Source of the DNA: Apostichopus japonicus
Lineage: Eukaryota > Echinodermata > Holothuroidea > Aspidochirotida > Stichopodidae
Length of the DNA stretch: 60,000 bases
Assembly: GCF_037975245.1 (NCBI RefSeq)
Contig: NC_092576.1
Span: 27,667,611 to 27,727,610, forward strand
Direction of reading: 5' to 3'
Shown here: piece by piece, positions 46,401 to 58,400 of the stretch
How positions within the stretch are numbered: position 1 is the first letter of the stretch
Layout of the letters: each line of letters starts with the position of its first letter
Notes under the pieces: model-generated
Told to the model about the DNA's origin: nothing
The model's input: only the letters and a program-made list of their open reading frames with translations
The model's database searches: none
Program-made: the position numbers and the translations under genes

Positions 46401-49400
46401 CTATGGTAACATGTTGTTTTGTAGTGCTCACATCTACAGTTTAATGATACAGTATTTGAACCATAATCTCATCAATAGGGAACTCAAATGCATCACTGCC
46501 TTATCTATGGTAACATGTTGTTTTGTAGTGCTCACATCTACAATTTAATGATACAGTATTTGAACCATAATCTCATCAATAGGGAACTCAAATGCATCAC
46601 TGCCTTATCTATGGTAACATGTTGTTTTGTAGTGCTCACATCTACAATTTAATGATACAGTATTGAACCATAATCTCATCAATAGTGAACTCAAATGCAT
46701 CACTACCGTATCTTTGGTAACATGTTGTTTTGTAGTGCTCACATCTACAGTTTAATGATACAGTATTTGAACCATAATCTCATCAATAGTGAACTCAAAT
46801 GCATCACTACTGTATCTATGGTAACATGTTGTTTTGTAGTGCTCACATCTACAGTTTAATGATACAGTATTTGAACCATAATCTCATCAATAGGGAACTC
46901 AAATGCATCACTGCCTTATCTATGGTAACATGTTGTTTTGTAGTGCTCACATCTACAGTTTAATGATACAGTATTGAACCATAATCTCATCAATAGGGAA
47001 CTCAATGCATCACTACCGTATCTATGGTAACATGTTGTTTTGTAGTGCTCACATCTACAGTTTAATGATACAGTATTTGAACCATAATCTCATCAATAGT
47101 GAACTCAAATGCATCGCTACCGTATCTATGGTAACATGTTGTTTTGTAGTGCTCACATCTATAGTTTAATGATACAGTATTGAACCATAATCTCATCAAT
47201 AGGGAACTCAAATGCATCACTGCCGTAACTATGGTAACATGTTGTTTTGTAGTGCTCACATCTATAGTTTAATGATACAGCATTGACTGTAAATCTTTGT
47301 TTGCTTGTTTGTTGCAGTTGGTTGTTGACGTTTAGAAACATGTCATTGTTAGGATTATAACATATCCACTGTCTTCAGGGAATATTATTCTTAGTATATG
47401 ACGGCTCAAAAAAATAAGCATGAAAAAAAGAGAAGCATTCTCATAGCATTTTATTTAATGAAGAAATGGGACGATATAGAAGGGTTTCATTAAAAACAAA
47501 GGCTACACTAGAAAGATTTTCTGGTGGCTGAAGTTTGGTCGCAACAGCAGAGTTGCTAATAATATTCTGCATCTTTAGGTTAAAAATAACAAGTTCTCAT
47601 ATAGGATATTTTTTTTTTGGGGGGGGGGGAAGATATGAATATTTTCAAAATTTTGTAATATTCTGTAGATTGCATCTGGCAATGGTAGAATGAACAATAT
47701 CAGCAGGGCAATTTTTAGGGAAAATGTCCTTGTTTTTCTGTATAATATTTCAATCAATTATCCACAGGGTAATAGAATGTATCTACCAAAAAGATACATT
47801 TTTATGGACTTTTAAAATGTGGAGCATATTGGCAACTTAGGCAAGCATTAGGTTTTATGAATAAATGAACAAGAAGATTATGATAGAATCATCAGAGCTT
47901 TCGAAGAACAATTGCCCGGATGGCAACACAGACCTACTAGTATGATCCAACTTCCTGGTGGAGTAAAACTTTGAAGGTTTAGCCAGTCAAAATAGGTTAC
48001 AATCAATCAACCACATTTCAAGTCAGGAACACGATATTGAGATGGGATGTTCCACAAACAATGTGGAATATCTTTATTTTTAATAACAAGTTTTACAATA
48101 TTTGCAACCAGGAAATCCTTTGCAAAGCAAGGCACGCTAACGTACGTGTCACTGCGATCATTTGTAATATCCTTCGTTGGTTGTGATGTAACAATTTGAC
48201 ACTATTTGCTTCCAAGTCTTAATATTGATTTACCTTTCTATAATGCAGTACCGTGAATGGTATTGATAAACGACACTACCAGCATTCCGGTGTCCATGTC
48301 CCTCATGGCATTACATGTTAACTGGACATAATGCTAAGAAATTCAGTTACCATGGCCACCTAGGTTAACCAACCGGTAGAGTGTTGGTTGGATGGTTAAC
48401 AAATGTGTACGATTCATTGTACCAGCTATAAATCTTTTTTTTTTGTGGGGAAAATTCCTGTGCCAGATAATATGACACTTACAGGGAAGAGCACATTCTT
48501 TACACAGGTGTTTTGGCAGTCAGTGATAGGCATTGACAAAACCATGCACACTTTACAAGGGAGTTTCTTTAGTCAATGATAGGCATGAACAAATCACTCT
48601 TTACACAGGTGTTTCGGTAGTCAATAATAGGCATTGACAAAACCATGCACACTTTACACAGGTGTTTCGGTAGTCAGTGATACTGTAGGCCTGCATTAAA
48701 AAAACCACACACACTATACAAGGGAGTTTCGGTAGTCAATGATAGGCATTGACAAAACCACACACACTTTACACAGGTGTTTCATTTTATGAATATTTAT
48801 GCATAATTAAAATAAAAAGTGCCTCAAAATGCTTACATTTTAATTTTTTTTTTATCTTTCCCTCTTCCAGGTACACTATGTCTCATATAGGTAACATATT
48901 CGCCGGCGGTTTCGAACTGAGGGAGTACGGTCCTCTGCCTGTCGACAGACCAATAGCTTCATCGGGCCAAGGTAAAGCCGACCCTTCTCCAAAATCAATT
49001 TCCCCCCTTAACATCTTGGTTTATTTATGTTTATTTTATATTAACTATTATAACACTGATCTGCCATGATATCTCAAGGTAGAAATCAGGGTGTGGAAGG
49101 GGTATGGGTGGGGGGAGGTTGCAGGGGGGGCTTTGAAATTGTAAAGTAGTGGATGCCATTAGCTTTTTTGACCTCGGAGGGTACTGTTGGCTTTTTCCAA
49201 CGTTTAATGTGAACTACTTTTGTTGGTATGGTAATCTTGATCAAGCTGACACGTTTATCGGTGTACTTAGATTGCCACAAAATGTATGTTATTTATCGTA
49301 GTTTTCCATTCGTGAATTACCCGACAGTTAAGCCTTATCTAACAGTTGAAGGAGCTGGTAATGCGATTAATCAAAGGATAAATATAGATACATATATATA

Positions 49401-52400
49401 TATATAGTTGCAATTGCAATGAGTTGGAAAATCCAGAACAGTGAAAAAAACTTCCGGCCTCCACTGGGATTCGAACCCGGGCCTCCAGCTATATATTCGG
49501 ACACCCTAACCGACTAGGCTTTGAACGCTGATTGTATGTCCAGGGATTCGAAACCGGTAAGGAAGGTCGTAAATTCCAACGTAGGCAATTTGGCACCTGT
49601 ATCGAACAATGCTTCATCTGATGGGTACAGACGCTGTGGGATTAAGCCAAATTGGCTAAGCTGAGAAGGCCTTGTATTATAAGTTGAGGGCGACATCAGC
49701 TTGTTTTTTTAGATGCCTTCTTTGATATATTACCTTATCATGCAATTTAGAGAAGTCGTAGAGTTATTCAGATGTGGTAGGAATTAATTTATTCACCGAC
49801 CTCGCTCCAAGCGAGAGCTTTCCTCTTGCCTCTGCGGTTAAACTGAGTCTCTGAAAAATATTTTAGCAGAGCCCAAAAATATCAACCTTTTGAAGTAGTA
49901 TTGATATAGAGTTAGGATAAATCAGAGTGTTGGACTATAGACTTTCACATACTCATTTCTTTTCCTATCTTTACAGTACAGCAAGCTGTAGAATTAGTCA
50001 GCCGTGCTAAGAAGCCTCTTATCATCCTCGGTAGTCAAGCCACCTTACCTCCAACTCCAGTCGACGAGCTCAGGAAAGCACTAGAGGTGACGTTCATTTA
50101 TCACACACGTGTGTTAACAGGCGTACAAAATGTCACCATAGCAACTGCTTTCTGTTTCGTTGCTATGGCTTTCTGTTTCGTTGCTATGGCTTTCTTTATC
50201 CTTGAAATGAATGGAAAAAATGAAAATGAAAAAAAAAGGTGAAATGCAAAGCAATGCTCTGAACAAAAAGGACACATTTTGGAGAAAAAATTAGTAGAAA
50301 GTGTTACAATTTTTGTTTGGTATTTACTCTGTGCATCGCCCCCTAAACTTGAACATTCAACATTTGAATCCTTTAACAGGCGATGGGTATACCATGCTTC
50401 TTGGGCGGAATGACCAGAGGCATGCTGGGAAGGAACAGTCCTCTACATATCCGTCAGAGAAGGAGGGACGCTCTGAAAGAAGCAGATGTGGTTATTTTAG
50501 CCGGTGAGTAGATTTTTCATTTTTCCATCATCAAATCTTCAGCATGTCGCGGCATGTCACTTCTTGGATTAAGCTCGTTTTCGTTGGACAAAATATGACC
50601 TTGAAAATTGGGCCAAAATTGTGACGTCGTCGTGTAGCGCAACTTAATTTTGTGTTTTTGTATGTGGAATTGCTATATCATAATGTTGTTTGTTGCCTTA
50701 AACTTTGCTTCCTGACCAGTGCAAACTCTTTAAGTCTTGAAAAGTGAGGGACAACAATCACTTTGCAATATGCTACATGCAAAATATGCATTAAAATATA
50801 CTACATATGAAATGTGCATTACAATATGCTACATACAAAATGTGCATTGCAATATGATACATACAAAATGTGCATTAAAATATGCTACATATAAAAATGT
50901 GCATTATAATATACTACATACAAAATGTGCAATAAAATATACTACATACAAAATGTGCATTAAAACATACTACATACAAAATGTGCATTAAAATATACTA
51001 CATTCAAAATGTGCATTAAAATATGCTACTTATAAAACTGTGCATAATAAATTCAGTGTTTTAGTGTGCCATACTCCTCATTGCAGTTCTGTTGAGTTCT
51101 TCTGAGTTCTGTTGAGTTCTTCATGCTGAATGTTAGTAGGCATAAAGAGTAGATAATCCTTCAGGCTCCGAAAGATGTTGAATTTGAAATGAATGGTTCT
51201 TTTTCATAAACCGCATTAATTTTCTGAAAAGTGACATCACACTGCGGGTTTGTAAACTCCCCATGAACAGACTGTGTTAATGTCGCTCTAACTTCCTGCA
51301 CTACAAGTTAATTGAGAATAATATGAAAACTGTTGCACCGCACACAGACCAGAAAGCAATTCTTAAGAAGACTTTTGCAAGACTGGAGAGGCCAGAATGG
51401 CGATGTAACACACTAAATGACTTGTTATCAGCCCTTACTATTTGCATTTTATACCACACATGAGTGATCTTTGTAAGACTTGTGTTTAGGCCAGGGTTCC
51501 CAAAGTCATGGGGGACCAGAATTGAAAAACTAATGTCCAGGCAATGAAAATCACGGACAAGAGTTATAAAAAACTTTAAAAAGTCATTGAAAATGTCACG
51601 GTAAATGGAAGATTCTTAATGTTTAATTTGCTTCTACCTGAGTTGTTTTCCCCTCCCGACAAATTTGTCCATCGAGAAAAGAACATAATGTCACAGAAGT
51701 CATCAAAGTTTGGAAAAGTCACAAAAATTTTGTTTTCACGAAAGAATGTCGAAGCCCCACGCCAGTGTGAGTTGTCCCACATTTCCAGGAGATGTATTTG
51801 ACAAGATTTTATTAACCCTGCTGAAATGTCTTCACCGTCAGAACGTAGACTATCCCTGGTCCACTAATCTGGGATTAAGAGTGTAAGGATTAGGAGGAGT
51901 GGGATGAGGAGTGTTAACTCAGTGGTTAACGCCGGTGCCTTCCAATCATAAGGTCCCGAGTTCGAGTCACTCCAAGATTAATGTATGTCGTCCAGTTACA
52001 GAGTTGTTGACAATTCATAATCACGGACGTTAAATATGAATCTAAGAGACTGACTTGGGTCAGCTTGCGGCTTTGATAAGCCAATGAGGCTTCTTCGAGA
52101 GTTGCTGCTTGCAGGAGGCTCTAAAATACATACATCAGGGACTAACCCGGCACCAGAGACTGTATCAAAGCTATGAGACATGGATATGGTTCAATAGCTG
52201 CAAGTGACCTCTACGGAATATTTTAGGAAACCACATCAAAAGCTTCCTCTCGCAGGAAACAAACAGTTTGAAGCCTTGTGGATATAATCTTGATTGTCAT
52301 TGCAACCTTTAAATGAATAAGAGTTGTTTTCTTTTTGTGGAGGGTATTTAATTGTCTCTGACAATGGTACGTGCCTTGTGATGCATCCTGAGCTTTTTTT

Positions 52401-55400
52401 TCCATTGTTCATTGTCCATTGTTTTACAATTTCTTTATTGTCCCCCCCCCCCCAACCACTCTTCCTCATCTCCCACATTCAAATAATGCAACGGTTGCAT
52501 CTGCTCCAATGAAAATGGAAGTTTGAGGAAACACACTGTCGCAAAGAAATACAGTAAAGAACAAAAGAGATGCAAACCGAAATAGCCCCTCGATTTCTAG
52601 TCATATGAGTTACTTCCTTCTTGTCTACTATCTTATCAGATGTACAGTATAAGTGCCTAACAGGAAATAACAGGAAATAATAGGAAGTAACAGGAAATAG
52701 AGAAGCCCAATTTCAGGTTTTCATATATTTTCCCCTTCATATTTAGAAAGGGTAACTAATATAAATAAATGGGCATATTCTTTCACTTTCTGATTTCCAT
52801 TTGCGGCGTGCGCTGGAATGAGTTGAACATGAACTGCTTAGTTAAACCCTACCATACCTCACAGCATTGCATATTACAAGGTCCTATGTGTAATGTGTCC
52901 AGAAGTGGCTATATCTGGCTTAGTCTGGTTTTGAGATGATATTAAAGTTTCCTTGCATTAAGAATTTAGCAGGACTTGTCAGGAGTTGTAATATAAACCT
53001 GTATATACACTATAAACAGCATTCTTGAAGGTTAACTGTTTAAATGTATATTTCAGTATATCAGTATAATAATTCAGATCTCTAGTAGATACAATAATGC
53101 AAATTATCATCAGGCTGTCATCTTTTCTTTTCAAAATTTTTCTTGGAAAACCGTTTCGACAATTCTCTCTTTTTTTAAATTTGATTTCTTGTGAGGCGTG
53201 TTACATTGTTTCGACAAGGCATGCGCCAGCCTCTGAATACGAAGAGTAATACGAGGAGAAGAACGTTGTGAAATTCTTCCCGTTGAGGTAACTCGGTAAC
53301 CGACCAGTCGACGACCAGACTCCGGTCAGAGAAATCATCAGTTAAATGACTCCTCGAATTTGAGTGAAGTGACTGGTATCTACTCTGACTTAATTCACCC
53401 CTCACTGACCTGTCTCCTTAACCTACACACACCTATCTACCCCAGCCTATGAACTGGTAACATTCTCGGACTGCACCCCCAACGACCCTATCTGTGATGA
53501 ATTTGAGAACCCTTCCTCCAGTTGTTCACTTACGGGCTGTGTTTCCAAATCATTCAATCCCCATTTTAAAATGTCTTTTTCTTCCCAGGTGCTGTTCCCG
53601 ACTTCAGACTTAATTATGGTCGAGTGCTCAGTAAACGATCCAAGATTATAGCTGTCAACAGAAACAAGAGTCAACTTCTTCTTGTAAGTATATACATATT
53701 CATTACATTTTAGAGGACTCTCTATGCATATTCAAAGGCCATAGATATAATTATAAATGTGTGTGTTACACTCAGTAATCGATCCAAGATCATAGCTGTC
53801 AACAGAAACAAGAGTCAACTTCTTCTTGTATTTACATATAACATTTAGAGGACTCTCTATGCATATTCAAAGGCCATAGATATATTTATTCATGTGTGTG
53901 TTTGACTCAGTAAACGATCCAAGATCATAGCTGTCAACAGAAACAAGAGTCAACTTCTTCTTGTAAGTATTTACATATTCATAACATGTAGAGGACTCGA
54001 TGCATATTCAAGGCATATATGTATCTTTTTCATGTGTGTGTTTATCGAGATGAAAAAAATTTGTCCCAACTGGATTTCTTGTGGCCTTTCATTCATTATA
54101 TTTTAATTTTTTAATTTCTAATCAATTGTCTAATTTTACTTGATCTTTATTTCTGTTATTGTTGTTGTTCAGAATGCCGGTGTCATGTGGAGACCAGCCC
54201 TGGCAGTTCAGGCTGATGTAGGTTCCTTCTTGCTGGAGGTATCCAAGGGTCTGACAGGATTCAACTGTAGCAGCGAGTGGATACAATCATTGAAGGTCAG
54301 AGACGAAGAGAAGGAAACGTCAAACTTGTAAGTCAACTCCGTAAAATATCTGAAATTGCTCCAAGACACAGAGGAACTCTCTCGCTTCTGTTGCAGGACT
54401 TTCCTTGGCTTGCTACCACCATGATCATATGGTCACAGCCTCAATGAAAGGGTGGGGGTCAGAGGGGGGGGGCAATGGAGTTGTTAAGTGTGATTCAAGT
54501 TTTGGTAGTGTGCATGTCCAGCAGCTTTCTTGGGCATTTTCCTTCTGTTTTACTTTTTCCTTTTAGTTCAGTGTCGAGTCAGAGCCTAGGTCTCTTTTCA
54601 AACTTTTATCGTTGAAATGAATTTGAGTTTGATATTACCAAAAATGAACTAAATGATACTTACAATGATAATTAACTGTGACATTTATAGTGATGTAATA
54701 ATGGGCTGTAAAGGTTGCTAAAAATTTGAAATAAATTTGAATTTGCCTGTCTTGAAAGTTTTGCCTGTTTTGAGAGATATGGGAATGTCTATTTGCCGTC
54801 CTATTTATTGATAAGTTTGAGACAATCTGACAATGGGTTGACAAGATCATGTGGTTGGCATGAATGAAGCTAGCCGTAAAGGCATTGAAGACTCACCCCA
54901 AACCGCGTGCAGCGATCTGAAAAAATTAACTTTCTGTTGCCTGCAAGTGACGTTTTGTTTGTGTCGCTACAAAATGCAGACAGTAATGAAAGGTGATCCC
55001 GTAATTGTTATCTTTAGCTGGACCTGAGATATCCATCGCTGTATCATTTGTATACTGTGCTGTGGGTATTGACTGCAGCTGTATGTACTGACTGTACTGA
55101 CGGTAGCAAGCTGTGTGGGTATTTTGTGGGATCGATGGTGGTGTTTAACACTTCTGTTATACCTCATTCATAACTAGGTCAAAAAAAATTACCGGTATTA
55201 GACGTTTCTTTTTGCACTTCTTCTTCCAGTGTAGTTTTGCAATATATAAAATAAATGATTTTATCCAAACTTCTGTCCGACTGTAGGCTAGACTTGATGG
55301 TAGACAGTAGTTTTGTGTTCCCTATTTAAACTCTGCATACTATGTGACACACATATGTCGCTGTATTTAATTGGTACTGTAGTTGCAGTGTGCAAAAATC

Positions 55401-58400
55401 AATATGAACACAATATAACCTCCATTTATTTTTGATACAAATTGAATATAAACATCCCAAAGATAAAATTGTTGCCCCAGTTGAAACAGAGAAAAAAACA
55501 TTTATAATCTGAATCACTATTCACCATTCTTTTCACCCACAATTACTGGTTTCTTCCTTTTAATCTCTTGTCACATTTTCCTTGCTCTGACACAACTTGA
55601 CAAGTTATAAATCCACGTCAAAATCTGTGTCAATCTAGTAGAAGCTGATCAAGCCATCAACGAAAGCACCGAGATGAATGGTAGAACTAAACCACATAGC
55701 AAAAATCAGAGAGTTTGTTGGTATTATTGTCTTTTCAGAAGGACATTTGTTCCCTTTAACATTGTGAACTTTACAGTGCACCGTTCCGTCCTCCCAGTAG
55801 GAGATGCGTTTTAGCGTATTTTGAGCGTTAATCGCTGTATTTTGGTTTTAATATTCCAGGAAGAAAGCTGAAGATAAAGTGAACCATTTCCTGAATCCTC
55901 TTAAGGTCCTCTACCAGGTGGAGGAGGCGATGGATGAGGAGAGCATCATAGTAGCTGACGGAGGGGACTTTGTCGGCAGTGCAGCTTACATCCTCAGGTA
56001 GGAGGAAATAAAGTGACATCCTTGGTTTGAATGGCGAAAAATATACTTTTCATGACAACAATACAGTCTAGACTATTGTATGCCAATCATCTACAACGAT
56101 TGTCCTCCTTACAGTATTTAGCATTAGTCCAAACAGAGCTTATGAAAGTGATATATATGTTTGCCCCAACACAGGGATGCAAATATTCTTAACCACAAAA
56201 CCTTATCTGTTACTTTGATTCGATCAATAGCTTGCCAGAGTGACAAATGGCGAACAATACCTGCGTTCATATCTTCTCGCAAGCGGTAACCAATAGCATC
56301 AGCCAATCATAGATATCCTGTTTGTATGGTTTTGTATTTGCATAATATTCTCTGGTTTACTTCATTCCTAAATCCTTGTATCCCTAAATCGTTTACCTTC
56401 CTTCTGTCTAGGCCCCGTGGACCCTTGAAGTGGCTGGACCCGGGAGCCTTTGGCACTCTGGGAGTGGGTGGCGGTTTCGCTCTCGGTGCCAAGTTGTGTC
56501 GACCGGACTGCGAGGTCTGGATCATCTACGGGGACGGGACTCTGGGTTACAGCGTGGCCGAGTTTGACACCTTCAATAGACATAAGATACCGGTGATAGC
56601 GGTGGTGGGTAACGACGCCTGCTGGACTCAGATCGTACGAGACCAAGAGAAGATGTTCAGCACCCGGGTGGCTTGTGACTTGACGGTGAGTTCACTCTCG
56701 TTATTTCAATATCAATTTTCAAATTTAAATTTATTTTCTCAAATGTTTGTACAAGATTAATTACAAAACTAAAAATACGGTAGGAAAGGTTAACATATGA
56801 AGGACACTATAAAACAGGCAAGGCTGTTTATCTCAGGTAGTGACCAAGTAGAAATATAAAATAATGAAACATTTAAATTAAGTTCAGAGGGGAAAGAAAG
56901 ACATAGAGAAACACATAGACAAACACATAGAGAAACACCGAAGAAGAAGATGAAGAACCGGACAGACAGAAGAACAGAAAGACATAGAGAAAGACATAGA
57001 CAAACACCGAAGAAGAAGATGAAGAACCGGACAGACAGAAGAACAGAAAGACATAGAGAAAGACATAGACAAACACATAGAGAAAGACATAGACAAACAC
57101 ATAGAGAAAGACATAGAGAAACACCGAAGAAGAAGATGAAGAACCGGACAGACAGAAGAACAGAAAGACATAGAGAAAGACATAGACAAACACCGAAGAA
57201 GAAGATGAAGAACCGGACAGACAGAAGAACAGAAAGACATAGAGAAAGACAGACAAACACATAGACAAACACATAGAGAAAAACAGAGAAACACTGAAGA
57301 AGATGAAGAACCGGACAGACAGAAGAACAGAAAGACATAGAGAAAGACATAGACAAACACATAGAGAAACACAGAGAAACACTGAAGAAGATAAAGAACC
57401 GGACAGACAGAAGAACAGAAAGACATAGAGAAAGACATAGACAAACACAAAGAGAAACACATAGAGAAACACCGAAGAAGAAGATGAAGAACCGGACAGG
57501 CAGAAGAACAGAAAGACATAGAGAAAGACATAGAGAAACACCGAAGAAGAAGATGAAGAACCGGACAGACAGAAGAACAGAAAGACATAGAGAAACACAT
57601 AGAGAAACACCGAAGAAGATGAAGAACCGGACAGACAGAAGAACAGAAAGACATAGAGAAAGACATAGAGAAACACCGAAGAAGAAGATGAAGAACCGGA
57701 CAGACAGAAGAACAGAAAGAGCGAAGATAGAAGGACAAGAGGCAAGAAGGATAGCAACGACTTTGAAGAGAGAAAAAAAAGGAGAGTGTAGCATCATCAT
57801 CCTGTTTTTGTCTTTGAAACAGTTTGGCAAGAATGAAAATATATTGATATTTCATCATACATGCGATCATAAATTTTATGAGAAATTTAACGCGGCAATC
57901 GTGGTTTGAATCCTCTTCGAGAATCCTGCCCGGGAAGAAAAGTAACAAAGGCAAGAGAAGTAACATATTCTGTTTTTCCAATAACAGATATTTTGCGAAA
58001 ATAAGTTAACAAAGTATTTTCAACTCATTTTCTTAGTAAAAATGAGCTCTGAGGGAAATTTGTAAGACACTATTATTGATGTTCGCTAGATTAGTGTGGA
58101 GAAAGAGGTTCGTCACGGCTAAGATGCTAAATCACAACCCGAATTTTGCTTCACAGTCTTACTTGAATAGCTTCAAATAATATAAATGATACTCTGGCTA
58201 AGAGAACTAAAAACGTGTGGATAATTCTAGGAAGAACCATAGGATAACTTAATCGTGAGAATTCTCCGCTCTGTGTCGGAAAATCGTGGACCGGGTGAGG
58301 GGGGGGGGTTTGGGATGACTGGAAGGCATGGGGTAAGGATGCATCAGAATTTTTGTAAGTTGAGGTCAAACCTTCAGTTGAAAGGCCTGGATTGGCGGAT

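Larger units (their letters stand above)
45548..48870 (+). other. ILVBL-like intron 5
   Basis: 3323 bp, GTGAGT...CTCTTCCAG. Holds a TA tract near 45745 and two tandem arrays (46325-47285, 48515-48785). Nothing recognised at 45780-46320 or 47290-48510 apart from a poly-T/poly-G tract at 47609-47629. Confidence 0.9.
50504..53588 (+). other. ILVBL-like intron 8
   Basis: 3085 bp, GTGAGT...TTCCCAG. Contains the 30-bp array (50760-51045) and a SINE S2 copy (51900-52137). Otherwise nothing recognised, including 51050-51890 and 52140-53580, apart from a poly-C run near 52442. Confidence 0.88.

Noticed and set aside
53771-53962. Extra coding exons between ILVBL exons 9 and 10
   Set aside because: Copies of exon 9 lack a proper acceptor, and their inclusion would add a duplicated segment absent from the family; treated as pseudo-exons.
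56790-57981. Long minus-strand open frames of 294-365 codons and matching plus-strand frames
   Set aside because: They consist of the translated purine-rich minisatellite in ILVBL intron 12; several frames are open at once, which shows a repeat artefact.
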